From NCBI RefSeq assembly GCF_900095705.1, contig NZ_LT608327.1:1-64000 (forward strand): a stretch of DNA of 64,000 nt, given 5' to 3'. Shown piece after piece: positions 18,234-28,181 of this stretch. The translations under genes were made by a program, and so were the position numbers. The stretch comes from Fusobacterium massiliense (GTDB lineage Bacteria; Fusobacteriota; Fusobacteriia; Fusobacteriales; Fusobacteriaceae). The notes below the pieces were generated by a model that was given only the letters and a program-made list of their open reading frames with translations, did no database searches and was not told where the DNA came from. Position 1 is the first letter of the stretch. Each line of letters opens with the position of its first letter.

Positions 18234-21200
18234 ATGAGTAACAATTTGTTAGATGTTGAAAGAAGTTTACGTTATATTGCGAAAAGATACAAGAGTGTAA
18301 AATTTTCAGTAGGCTTAGCGATAATGTTTCTAATGATGGGAGTAGGAGCATTTTCAGCAGATGTATCTGAAATAAAAGCAGAAGCTGCAGCACAAGAAAG
18401 TTTACTTACAAGACCAGAAATAGGTGGTTCAGTAGAAAGTATAAGAGATAAATCAAGACAAATAAGAAAAGAAAATGATAAAGCGTTAAGTGGAGCAAGA
18501 TTAGAATTAGTAAAACTAATGGAACAAGGAAATCAAGTAGTAAAATCACCATGGTCATCATGGCAATTTGGGGCAAATTACTACTATGATCATTGGGGAT
18601 CAACATATAAGGGAAAAGGAGATAAAGCGCAAAAATATCCTTATGAAGGAATATTTGAAAGAAGTACAGATCCATATGAAAGAAATATATCACCGGATAG
18701 CACAAGCTATGCTAAATATACAGCTTTAAAAGAAAAAGAAAGAGCAGAAAAAGGGATAAAGGTAGATCCAACAAGATCAGCAACATCAAGCATAAGAAAA
18801 GCTGGAGGAGTATCGTCAGATAGTTATGGAATAGCAAGTAATACAAAAGTACAAGAACCTATAGCAAGTCTTAATATAGATGCAACAGTAAGACCAAAAG
18901 AAGTTGGAAGAAAACCTGTAAGTGTTGATGAAATAAAAACAAAAGTACCGGCAGAAGTAAATGTTTTATTGAATGTTCCAGAGGTGCCAACACCAGATAA
19001 AATAATACCTAATGAAGTAAAAGTAACAGTAAAAACTCCTCAACCGAGTACAGATCCTTTTATGGATTTTTATACAGATACTAATGAGGGGTATGAAAAA
19101 ATAAATACGGGAATTTATTCAGCATTAAATTCTAATACTGGTGTAGCTAATGATGCTACTAGAGGTAATTTATATACTGAATACAAAGAAAAAAAATATG
19201 TAAATTCTAACGAAAAAACAGATAGTAACTTTAAAAATAAAGTTCTATATTCGGGGCATGATGGAACAAATTATGTTGCAGAGTCGGGAAAAATAGACAA
19301 TAATGGACAAAAGCAAGATATTATTTCTGGTACTAGGAGAAAAGCAATGTTAGTTTATTTAAAAAATCCTTATTTAGTAGGAAATAAAATTCTTGAGAAT
19401 GGAAATTCTGGTGCAAGAATAGACGCATCTGAAGATCAAAAAATTAGTGAAATAGATAATAGAGTTGGTGGATACCTTTATGGTGGTTCAGATAATGATG
19501 CAAACAAAAAAATATTCCATTTAGCTGGAAATGTTGATGCTGCTGGAAAAAGAAATGGTAAAGGAAATGGGGAAGGAGAAGTAGGAATACATTCAGTATG
19601 GAATGGAACTATACAAAATGTAGAAGGAAACTTATATGGAAAAGCAGCTATGTTTTCTATCGAAAGTTGGCATGCTCCTAAAATTGTGTTTAATGATGTA
19701 AAAGTAAATTTACTGGGGGATAAAAATACAATTTTCTATTTTGCTCCAGCAAATGAAGAATTTTTATTGAATGATATAAAGAAAGAATATAATGCTTCTA
19801 TACAAAGAGGAGCTTTCTTAGGAAAAGGGGTAAATGTAGATGCTAAAACTAATGAAAATATAGTATATTCAGTTGTTGGGTCTTCAGGTTCATTTAATTA
19901 TACTAATAATGCAAATATAAATTTTGAAGGTGCAAACAACATATTTTATTCAGGGTTAGGATACTCTCCTAATATGAAAAATTTAATAAATGGAGATACT
20001 ATCCAAGATTTTTACAAAACAGGAATGACTCCACTTATAAATATGAAAAAACCATTAAACTCTTATGGTGATGGAAATACTGTTTTATTATTTGCAGATT
20101 TAATTCAAGATGATACAATAGGAATAGGTATAGATGGAGAAAAACTAAATAAAAAACCGGAAACAACAACAACATGGGGTAATTTAAAAAATGCATGGAG
20201 AAATACTAAAATAGGTATATTCCAAGGAGAAGTAAGAGCAGCTGCTAGAATAGGAGAAAAATTAAATATTGCTGGTGGAGATAGTCAGACTGAGAAGGGT
20301 AATACAGGGGGAACATCAGATAAATGGGTTGAAAACAATGTTGGAATTTTAGCACAATCTGGACAAAGAGAAGGAATTGAGCCAAAAAAAGATTTGTTGA
20401 AAAATGACAATAAATTTGAACATGTAGATAAAGATGCTATTCATCCTTTATATGTAAATGATATAGATGTTACTTTTGGAAAATACTCTAAGAGAAATAT
20501 AATGATAGCTTCTGAAAGAGGAACACAAATAGATGTAGCTAAAAAAACTAATAGTTCAACTGCTGGTGCAGAAAACGGAATAGCTATAAGAACAGAATCT
20601 ATAAAAGATTATAATAGTGAGGCTACAAATACTGATTTTGCAGGTGGTAAATTAGTAAGTTCAACTGATGATAATGCTAATAAAGCTGCAACAGGAACAA
20701 TTTTAGCTTTAGCTAAAGGAACTTGGGGAGATGGTGAAGCTAAACAAAGAAGATTAAATACAAATAACGATTATAAGCATACAAATTATGGAATTAGTGT
20801 AGATACAATAAATGCACTTAAAGATAAACCGTCTGAAATTAATTTCGGAGTACCAGTTGAAATGTCAGCAAAAATGGCTAAAGAAAAAGTTGGAGGTAAA
20901 GATGTTGAATTAAGACCGATAGCATATATGGCTGAAGGTGGAAAAATAACAGTAAGCGGGGAATCTTTATCAGCAGGAAAAGAAAATACAACTAAGGCTT
21001 ATGGATACGGTTCATTAATAGCTTATGCAAATAAATATGAGCATAAATATAAATCAAATCCAGATCTTGCAGAACCTGATAAATCTACTGTAAGTTATGG
21101 AGATATTCATATAGATGGAAATATTGAGGCTGTAGATGAATGGGCAGCAGATGATGCAGCTACTAAACTTGAAAAATATAACAATGTTGGAGCTTATGCA

Positions 21201-24200
21201 TCAGGTAAAGGTGGTTCTGGAAAAGATGGAGCTGAAGCTGTTAAAAATTCTAAAGTAGTTATAACAGGAAATGCTAAAATTAATGGTACTGCAGCTTATG
21301 CTAGTGAAGGTGGAGTTGTAGAAATTCAAGGTAAAAATAGTGAAATTAAAGCTGGAGAAGGAAGTGGATTAGTTGCTACTAAGGGTGGTACTATTAAATT
21401 TGGTGGAGGAACTATAGAAGTTAAAAATAATTTTGATGATCCAACAAAATATGATAAGGTAGCACCAGTTTACGCAGATAAGGATTCTAAAATTGAAATA
21501 ACAGGAACTACAGCTTTTAATATTTATGATGGAGTTATTGATATAGCTAATGTAAATGACTATAATAAAACTGATAGTAAATATCAAGGATTTAAAGAAC
21601 ATGTAACATTGAATATTAAAAAAGATGGTATCAATCTAGGACAAATAGATAATACAGGTTCTACAATGGTATGGAATGGTACTGATGATTATGTGAAAAG
21701 TTTATTAGCTAATCCAGATAATAACGGAGAAAAACAATTATTTAAAGAGGTTGAAGCTAAAAAAGATAATGGACAAGGATATTTTTGGACTAAATCGTAT
21801 ATAAAAGGTGGAACTTTGAATGTAGAACCTAAAGCTCCAGCAACAACTTTAAATATCAGTATAAATGATGAAAATGATGGATATAACCATATTTCATTAA
21901 GAAAAACATTGGTTAATATTAAAGAGGGAGTTACTGTTACAAGAGATGCTAGTAATACAACATTTAAGGCACAAGGCTTGAGTATTCAGTCTGATAAAAA
22001 TGCAAACTCTAATGATGAAACTGGATTTGTAAACAGTGGACTTGTAAAAGTAAAAAATGGTATTTTAACACCAAGTAGTTCTACAGCTGCCATGTCAGTA
22101 AACTATGGAAAAATAGAAAATAAAAATAAAATTGAAATGACTAATGCAGGAGTTGGAATATTTGGAACAAATGGAAGTAAATTAGTAAATGATACAACTG
22201 GAACTATTACTGTAGCAGAAAAAGGTATAGGAATAGCAGCAAATGCTTCATCAAAAGTAAATTCAAGTGATAATGTAACATTTGGAACAGATAAAGCTGG
22301 AGCAACAGGAAATGTTGTAGATATTCTAAATGCAGGTAAAATTGATATTAAAGGAAAAGATTCTATAGGAATATCAGTAAAAAATAACAGTGATAAGGAT
22401 AGAAGTAAAGTACTTGTTAAAAATACTGGCGATATAGTTCTTGGAGATAATGGAGCTGGAATATCAGTTAAATCAACTAATACATCTAATAATGAAGGAG
22501 CAACTATAGAATTAGCTGGAAATATAACAGTGGGAGCAGAAGGAATAGGAACTTATGCTCAAAATTCAGATGTTAAACTTATAGATAATTTAAATGTTAA
22601 TGTTAAAGATTCTGGTGTAGGAATATACTTGAAAGATAATTCAAAAATTACTGCAGAGTCTGGAAAGAAATTAATATTAAATTATAATGGAAGTAATACA
22701 GGTAAGGCTACTGGAGTTATTTTTGATGGAAATAATTTAACTAATAATATTGATGTTGAAATTAATAATACAACAAATACGACAGCTGGATTAACTAACC
22801 TTTTAGCTAGTGGAACAGGAACATTTACTAATAAAGGAAATATAAAAACTGTTGGAGTAAAAGGATATGGAATAGTAGCAAATAAAGATACTTTAACTTC
22901 TGTTGTGAACGAAGGAGATATAGATGTATCTGCTGCAGATAATGATGCTAATCCTAATATAGGAATTTATGCTAAAGAAGCTGCAACAGCTATAACAAAT
23001 AAGAAAAATATAAAAGTTGGAAAAAATTCAATTGGTATATATGGCCATGAAGTTACTTTAGAAACAGCAGCTAATATAGAAACTTCTGATAATGCTGTTG
23101 GAATTTACTCTAATTCAAAAGATGTGACTTTAAAAGCTGGAAGTACTTTAAATGTAGGAACAAATAAAGCTGTTGGAATTTATGCTGCTGGTAGTGGACA
23201 AAATATAAATCTTTTAGGAAACATTTCTATTGGAGACAGTGGATATGGACTTATCAATAACAATGAACAAGCTAATAATACAATAGTTTCAAGAGCAACA
23301 TTAACTAAAGATTTAGGAAGTGACACAGTATTTATATATTCTAAAGATAAATTAGGAAGTGTAGAAAATCGTACTAATTTAAAAGCAACAGGTGATGAAA
23401 ACTATGGAATCTATGGTGCTGGTAAAGTAGATAACTATGGAAATATGGATTTCAAAGCAGGAAAAGCAAATGTTGGTATTTATAGTACATCTGCTGATCC
23501 AACTAAAGTTGCTACTAACCATTTAGGAGCAACTATAGAAGTTGGGGCTTCAGTATATGATAAAATGAAACCTAAAAACGCCAAGTATGCTATAGGTATG
23601 GCTGGAGGATATACTCCTGCAAGAGATGATAAAAATGAAGATGGAAGTCCAAAAACTCCATTCACAGGACATATTGTCAATGAAGGAACAATAAAAGTTA
23701 CAGGAGAACATTCTATAGGTATGTTTGCAACTGAAAAAAATTCTACTTTAGAAAATAGAGGAGATATAATTTTATCAGCAAGCAATACGACAGGAATTTA
23801 TCTTGATAATAAAGCTGTAGGTCATAACTATGGAAGAATTTTATCTGAGGGAGAAGGCTTAGAAAATCTAGTTGGTATAGTTGTAAAAAATGGAGCAACT
23901 ATAGAAAACCATCCAGGTTCTGAAATCAGATTAAGTGCTAAAAATAGTAAAGGAATATATGTAGCAGGAGCAGGAAATAACAAAGGAATAATTAAAAACT
24001 ACGGAGATTTTGTTATAAGTGCTGACAAAAAAGAAGCAAGTCTTGCAGGAGCAAAAATATCTGTACAAGGAGAAGGTTCAAGTGCTTTTGATGAAAATAA
24101 GAGTCAACTTGATAAAGAAGTAGGAGGAGTTAAACTAGATGAAAAAGGAATCTATGATAAGAGACTTCCTCAAGAAAAACCAATTAAAAAACCTAATTTA

Positions 24201-25739
24201 GTAACTGTAGATCCTAAAACTATAGAAAAATTAGAAAAAGAAAATGTAGTAAATCCAAGTGCAACTGCTAAAACAGTAAGCTCTTTTGGAATGTATATAG
24301 ATACTTCTAATATTAACTTTACTAAACCTATAGAAGGAATTGAAAATTTAGAAACATTAACAGAAGTAGATTTTATAGTTGGAAATGAAGCTGCTAAGTA
24401 TACTAATAGTAAATATATAGAAGTAGATCCTAAAATTTATGAAGGGAAAAATGGAGGATCAAAATCATATAATGATTTAATTATTGATAATCCTCAAATT
24501 GCAAAATGGAATATTTACTCAGGATCTTTAACTTGGATGTCAACTATAAAACAAGATGAAGATACTGGAGCTATAAAACATATATATTTAGCAAAAATCC
24601 CTTACACAGAATGGGCAGGAAATGAAGATACACCAGTAGATAAAAAAGATACATATAATTTCTTAGATGGATTAGAACAAAGATATGGTGTTGAATCTAG
24701 ATATTCAAGAGAAAGAAGAGTATTTGATAAATTGAATAGCATTGGAAATAATGAAGAAATTCTATTATACCAAGCAACAGATGAAATGATGGGACATCAA
24801 TATGCAAATATTCAACAAAGAGTACATTCAACAGGAACTATCTTAGATAAAGAATTTAATTATTTAAGAAAAGAATGGCAAACATTCTCAAAAGATTCAA
24901 ATAAAGTAAAAGTATTTGGAATGAGAGGAGAATACAAGACAGATACTGCAGGAGTAATAGATTATAGAAATCATGCAGAAGGTGTAGCTTATGTTCATGA
25001 AGATGAAGATGTAAAATTGGGAAGAACTCTAGGTTGGTACACAGGATTGGTACATAATGAATTTAAATTTAGAGATATTGGAAATTCAAGAGAAAGAATG
25101 ACTAAAGGAAAATTAGGAGTATTCAAATCAATCCCATTTGATGATAATAATTCATTTAATGTAACAGTATCAGGAGAAATTTTTGGTGGATACAACAGAA
25201 TGAAGAGAAGATACTTAGTAGTAGATGAAGTATTTGGAGCAAGAGGAAGATATTATGACTACGGAATAGCAGCAAAAGCAGAAGTAGGAAAAGAATTCAG
25301 ATTAAGTGAAGACTTCAAATTGAGACCATATACATCTATAAAACCAGAATATGGAAGAATAACAAAAGTAAGAGAAAAATCAGGAGAAATTAAGTTAGAA
25401 GTAAAATCAAATGATTATATTTCATTAAAACCAGAAATAGGAGCAGAATTAGAATTTAAACACTTGCTAGAAAATAGAAAAACATTTACAGCAAGACTAG
25501 GCGTATCATATGATAACGAATTAGGAAGAGTAGCAAATGGAAGAAACAAAGCAAGAGTAGCAGAAACAAATGCAGACTGGTTTAATATCAGAGGAGAAAA
25601 AGAAGATAGAAGAGGAAATGTAAAGACAGATTTGAACTTAGGACTTGATAACTCAAGATTAGGAATAACAGCTAATATTGGATACGACACAAAAGGAAGC
25701 AATATTAGAGGAGGAGTAGGACTAAGAGTAATATACTAA
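18234..25739 (+). CDS. giant type V autotransporter adhesin
   Basis: 2501-residue surface protein. The N terminus has the fusobacterial autotransporter region: an extended signal sequence (NLLDVERSLRYIAKRYKSVKFSVG, hydrophobic core to FSAD near 43), then a conserved helical segment and WSSWQFGANYYYDHW. The passenger (about 250-2150) is rich in G-I-G-I-Y / G-V-G-I type turns with N/T/K between them, strongest around residues 1350-1950, as in right-handed beta-helices. The last ~300 residues form the beta-barrel, starting near FSRERRVFDKLN and ending GGVGLRVIY with the terminal aromatic residue. This architecture is shared with Fap2, RadD and CmpA; I cannot tell which, if any, is the orthologue. 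Last gene of its operon, followed by a terminator. Confidence 0.93.
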   Translation: MSNNLLDVERSLRYIAKRYKSVKFSVGLAIMFLMMGVGAFSADVSEIKAEAAAQESLLTRPEIGGSVESIRDKSRQIRKENDKALSGARLELVKLMEQGNQVVKSPWSSWQFGANYYYDHWGSTYKGKGDKAQKYPYEGIFERSTDPYERNISPDSTSYAKYTALKEKERAEKGIKVDPTRSATSSIRKAGGVSSDSYGIASNTKVQEPIASLNIDATVRPKEVGRKPVSVDEIKTKVPAEVNVLLNVPEVPTPDKIIPNEVKVTVKTPQPSTDPFMDFYTDTNEGYEKINTGIYSALNSNTGVANDATRGNLYTEYKEKKYVNSNEKTDSNFKNKVLYSGHDGTNYVAESGKIDNNGQKQDIISGTRRKAMLVYLKNPYLVGNKILENGNSGARIDASEDQKISEIDNRVGGYLYGGSDNDANKKIFHLAGNVDAAGKRNGKGNGEGEVGIHSVWNGTIQNVEGNLYGKAAMFSIESWHAPKIVFNDVKVNLLGDKNTIFYFAPANEEFLLNDIKKEYNASIQRGAFLGKGVNVDAKTNENIVYSVVGSSGSFNYTNNANINFEGANNIFYSGLGYSPNMKNLINGDTIQDFYKTGMTPLINMKKPLNSYGDGNTVLLFADLIQDDTIGIGIDGEKLNKKPETTTTWGNLKNAWRNTKIGIFQGEVRAAARIGEKLNIAGGDSQTEKGNTGGTSDKWVENNVGILAQSGQREGIEPKKDLLKNDNKFEHVDKDAIHPLYVNDIDVTFGKYSKRNIMIASERGTQIDVAKKTNSSTAGAENGIAIRTESIKDYNSEATNTDFAGGKLVSSTDDNANKAATGTILALAKGTWGDGEAKQRRLNTNNDYKHTNYGISVDTINALKDKPSEINFGVPVEMSAKMAKEKVGGKDVELRPIAYMAEGGKITVSGESLSAGKENTTKAYGYGSLIAYANKYEHKYKSNPDLAEPDKSTVSYGDIHIDGNIEAVDEWAADDAATKLEKYNNVGAYASGKGGSGKDGAEAVKNSKVVITGNAKINGTAAYASEGGVVEIQGKNSEIKAGEGSGLVATKGGTIKFGGGTIEVKNNFDDPTKYDKVAPVYADKDSKIEITGTTAFNIYDGVIDIANVNDYNKTDSKYQGFKEHVTLNIKKDGINLGQIDNTGSTMVWNGTDDYVKSLLANPDNNGEKQLFKEVEAKKDNGQGYFWTKSYIKGGTLNVEPKAPATTLNISINDENDGYNHISLRKTLVNIKEGVTVTRDASNTTFKAQGLSIQSDKNANSNDETGFVNSGLVKVKNGILTPSSSTAAMSVNYGKIENKNKIEMTNAGVGIFGTNGSKLVNDTTGTITVAEKGIGIAANASSKVNSSDNVTFGTDKAGATGNVVDILNAGKIDIKGKDSIGISVKNNSDKDRSKVLVKNTGDIVLGDNGAGISVKSTNTSNNEGATIELAGNITVGAEGIGTYAQNSDVKLIDNLNVNVKDSGVGIYLKDNSKITAESGKKLILNYNGSNTGKATGVIFDGNNLTNNIDVEINNTTNTTAGLTNLLASGTGTFTNKGNIKTVGVKGYGIVANKDTLTSVVNEGDIDVSAADNDANPNIGIYAKEAATAITNKKNIKVGKNSIGIYGHEVTLETAANIETSDNAVGIYSNSKDVTLKAGSTLNVGTNKAVGIYAAGSGQNINLLGNISIGDSGYGLINNNEQANNTIVSRATLTKDLGSDTVFIYSKDKLGSVENRTNLKATGDENYGIYGAGKVDNYGNMDFKAGKANVGIYSTSADPTKVATNHLGATIEVGASVYDKMKPKNAKYAIGMAGGYTPARDDKNEDGSPKTPFTGHIVNEGTIKVTGEHSIGMFATEKNSTLENRGDIILSASNTTGIYLDNKAVGHNYGRILSEGEGLENLVGIVVKNGATIENHPGSEIRLSAKNSKGIYVAGAGNNKGIIKNYGDFVISADKKEASLAGAKISVQGEGSSAFDENKSQLDKEVGGVKLDEKGIYDKRLPQEKPIKKPNLVTVDPKTIEKLEKENVVNPSATAKTVSSFGMYIDTSNINFTKPIEGIENLETLTEVDFIVGNEAAKYTNSKYIEVDPKIYEGKNGGSKSYNDLIIDNPQIAKWNIYSGSLTWMSTIKQDEDTGAIKHIYLAKIPYTEWAGNEDTPVDKKDTYNFLDGLEQRYGVESRYSRERRVFDKLNSIGNNEEILLYQATDEMMGHQYANIQQRVHSTGTILDKEFNYLRKEWQTFSKDSNKVKVFGMRGEYKTDTAGVIDYRNHAEGVAYVHEDEDVKLGRTLGWYTGLVHNEFKFRDIGNSRERMTKGKLGVFKSIPFDDNNSFNVTVSGEIFGGYNRMKRRYLVVDEVFGARGRYYDYGIAAKAEVGKEFRLSEDFKLRPYTSIKPEYGRITKVREKSGEIKLEVKSNDYISLKPEIGAELEFKHLLENRKTFTARLGVSYDNELGRVANGRNKARVAETNADWFNIRGEKEDRRGNVKTDLNLGLDNSRLGITANIGYDTKGSNIRGGVGLRVIY

Positions 25740-25770
25740 TATAGAAGTTCTATAAGAACAAAAAGTTATT

Positions 25771-25850
25771 ATCAAATAGTGTCTATGACTTAGTACAATT
25801 AAGAGAATTTTTGAGAATAAAAACTTGAAAATTCTCTTTTTTTATTATAT
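25771..25850 (+). repeat. dispersed repeat family 2, copy i
   Basis: ATCAAATAGTGT ... TATGACTTAGTACAATTAAG plus the terminator hairpin matches the reverse complement of 31622-31739, but lacks an 18-base internal segment (TGATGAAAAAGTTTAGAC) present there. It contains the autotransporter terminator. Confidence 0.75.
25802..25843 (+). terminator. intrinsic terminator after the autotransporter
   Basis: Ten-bp stem AGAGAATTTT / AAAATTCTCT with a 16-base loop and seven T. The hairpin and loop are nearly identical to the terminator of the GntP operon at 31622-31664. Confidence 0.88.
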
Positions 25851-25880
25851 AGGAAGGTATAAAATCAAATAATGAAATTT

Positions 25881-25953
25881 AGTCTCCGACGTCCGTATTA
25901 CTCTGTAGAGCATTTCGGTGAGCTCGGAAGAGTCATACGGCTGTCAGGAGACT
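25881..25953 (+). repeat. hairpin repeat copy 9 (class II)
   Basis: Class II form: outer AGTCTCC/GGAGACT, inner CCGTAT/ATACGG, third helix ACTCT/AGAGT (class I has AGTTC/GAACT), tip GCATTTCGGTGAGCTC. Both arms changed together relative to class I. It lies ahead of ung and is open in the ung frame. Confidence 0.92.
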
Positions 25954-26033
25954 CTATTATATCTACTTGCTTTTTAGCTAATAATATTATATTATTAAGT
26001 AATAAACTAAAAAAGAAAGTGAGGGGAAAGTTT

Positions 26034-26708
26034 GTGTCAAAAATTAATAATGATTGGAAAGAAATTTTAGAAGAAGAATTTAAAAAAGATTATTTTCAAA
26101 ATATAAAAAAATTTCTTGAAGAAGAATATGATAAATATACAGTCTATCCTTTAAAAAAAGATATATTAAATGCTTTTCTGTTGACATCTTATTCAGAAAC
26201 AAAAGTTGTAATCTTAGGTCAAGACCCCTATCATCAAAAAGGTCAAGCTCATGGATTATCTTTTTCAGTAAATTATGGAATAAAGACGCCTCCATCACTT
26301 TTAAACATGTATAAAGAGTTACAAGATGACTTAGGTTTATACATACCGAATAATGGCTTTTTAGAAAAATGGGCAAAACAGGGAGTTTTACTTTTAAATA
26401 CAAGTTTGACTGTTAGAGAAGGAGAAGCAAACTCACATTCTAAAATAGGTTGGCAAACTTTTACTGATAATGTAATAAAGAAATTAAATGAAAGAGAAAA
26501 ACCTATAATATTTGTATTATGGGGAAATAATGCAAAAGCTAAGGAAAAATTTATAGATAGTAGTAGGCATTATATATTAAAAGGAGTACACCCAAGTCCC
26601 CTTTCAGCAAGTAGAGGATTTTTCGGTTGTAAGCATTTTAGTAAAATTAATGAAATTTTAAGAAATTTAAGTGAAACTGAAATAGATTGGCAAATAGAAA
26701 ATAATTAA
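26034..26708 (+). CDS. ung: uracil-DNA glycosylase
   Basis: Family 1 UDG that removes uracil from DNA. From the GTG at 26034 it is 224 residues, the normal length ([12 protein letters not shown]...). The water-activating Asp is D64 in VILGQDPYH; the C-terminal [17 protein letters not shown] is the leucine-loop/His motif. The open frame extends 54 codons further upstream through hairpin repeat copy 9, which is not coding; GAGGGG at 26021-26026 marks the GTG. murE follows 15 bases downstream, so ung-murE-kdsA is probably one transcript. Confidence 0.96.
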   Translation: MSKINNDWKEILEEEFKKDYFQNIKKFLEEEYDKYTVYPLKKDILNAFLLTSYSETKVVILGQDPYHQKGQAHGLSFSVNYGIKTPPSLLNMYKELQDDLGLYIPNNGFLEKWAKQGVLLLNTSLTVREGEANSHSKIGWQTFTDNVIKKLNEREKPIIFVLWGNNAKAKEKFIDSSRHYILKGVHPSPLSASRGFFGCKHFSKINEILRNLSETEIDWQIENN

Positions 26709-26723
26709 GAGTAGGAGAGAACG

Positions 26724-28181
26724 ATGGATATATTTTCAGGAATTGAGCATAGAATTTTAAAAGAAGTAGACTTGAATAGGGAATATTCTGGTATAGAATA
26801 TGATTCAAGAAAAATAAAAAAAGATTATATTTTTGTTGCTTTAGACGGTGCAAATGTTGATGGACATAATTTTATTGATAGTGCCGTAGAAAATGGAGCA
26901 ACTTGTATTATAGTGAGTAAAGAAGTAGAGTTGAAGCATAATGTTAGCTATGTTTTAGTTGAAAATTTAAGACAAAAATTAGGTTACATAGCATCAAACT
27001 TTTTTGATTGGCCACAAAGAAAATTAAAAATTGTTGGAGTTACAGGAACTAATGGAAAAACTTCATCAACATATATGATAGAAAAATTAATGGGAGATAC
27101 TCCTCTTACTCGTATTGGAACTATTGAATATAAGATTGGAAATGAAGTTTTTGAGGCTGTGAATACAACCCCTGAATCATTAGATTTAATAAAAATATTT
27201 TATAAATCAGTTAAAAAGAATATAGAGTATGTAATTATGGAAGTTAGTTCACACTCTCTTGAAATGGGAAGAGTAGAAGTGATTGATTTTGACTTTGCTT
27301 CATTTACAAATTTAACTCAAGACCATTTAGATTACCATTTGAATATGGAAAATTATTTTCAAGCAAAAAGAAAATTATTTTTAAAACTAAAAGATATAAA
27401 TAATTCTGTAATAAATATTGAAGATAAATATGGGAAAAGATTATACGATGAATTTATAAATGATGGTTCAAAAATACTCTCTTATGGATTAGAAAATGGT
27501 GATTTGAAAGGAGAATATTTAGATAATGGCTATATTTCTATAAAATATAAAAATAAAGAAGAAAAAGTAGAATATCATTTATTAGGAGATTTTAATTTGT
27601 ATAATACTTTAGGAGCTATTGGTATTGCTTTAAAAATAGGAATATCTTTTGAGGAAATTGTTAAAAGAATCAAGAATATAAAAGCAGCCCCAGGAAGATT
27701 TGAAGCATTGAATTGTGGACAGGATTATAAGGTTATTGTAGATTATGCTCACACACCAGATGCCTTAGTAAATGTTATAGTTGCAGCAAGAAATATAAAA
27801 GGTGGAAATAGAATAATAACAATTTTTGGTTGCGGTGGAGATAGAGATAGAACAAAAAGACCTATAATGGCTAAAGCAGCTGAAGATTTAAGTGATGTAA
27901 TAATATTAACTGAAGATAATCCTCGTACAGAAAATCCTGAGCAAATATTTAATGATGTAAAAAAAGGATTCTTAAAACAAGATGATTATTTGTTTGAGCC
28001 AGATAGAGAAAAAGCAATAAAAAAAGCTATTACTTTAGCTGAAAAAAATGATATAATACTTATAACAGGTAAGGGACATGAAACTTACCATATTGTTGGA
28101 ACAAAAAAATGGCATTTTGATGATAAAGAAATTGCAAGAAGAGAAATAGTTAGAAGAAAGATGGTGGAAAATGTTAATTAA
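26724..28181 (+). CDS. murE: UDP-MurNAc-tripeptide synthetase
   Basis: Mur ligase adding the third amino acid to UDP-MurNAc-Ala-Glu in the cytosol. 485 residues. The ATP loop TGTNGKTSSTYMI lies near residue 108, central-domain motifs VSSHSLEMGRV and DFASFTNLTQDHLDYH follow, and the C-terminal domain shows the acceptor motif DNPR (TEDNPRTENP). DNPR is typical of diamino-diacid-adding enzymes. F. nucleatum cell walls contain meso-lanthionine in place of diaminopimelate, so lanthionine is the likely substrate (established knowledge of the genus, not visible in the sequence). Its end overlaps kdsA by 11 bases. Confidence 0.95.
   Translation: MDIFSGIEHRILKEVDLNREYSGIEYDSRKIKKDYIFVALDGANVDGHNFIDSAVENGATCIIVSKEVELKHNVSYVLVENLRQKLGYIASNFFDWPQRKLKIVGVTGTNGKTSSTYMIEKLMGDTPLTRIGTIEYKIGNEVFEAVNTTPESLDLIKIFYKSVKKNIEYVIMEVSSHSLEMGRVEVIDFDFASFTNLTQDHLDYHLNMENYFQAKRKLFLKLKDINNSVINIEDKYGKRLYDEFINDGSKILSYGLENGDLKGEYLDNGYISIKYKNKEEKVEYHLLGDFNLYNTLGAIGIALKIGISFEEIVKRIKNIKAAPGRFEALNCGQDYKVIVDYAHTPDALVNVIVAARNIKGGNRIITIFGCGGDRDRTKRPIMAKAAEDLSDVIILTEDNPRTENPEQIFNDVKKGFLKQDDYLFEPDREKAIKKAITLAEKNDIILITGKGHETYHIVGTKKWHFDDKEIARREIVRRKMVENVN

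Noticed and set aside
16192-18393. Leucine-rich minus-strand open frames opposite the coiled-coil, OmpA and autotransporter genes
   Set aside because: They are the complement of A-rich Lys/Glu/Ala codons, lack ribosome-binding sites and show no domain; shadows of the real genes.
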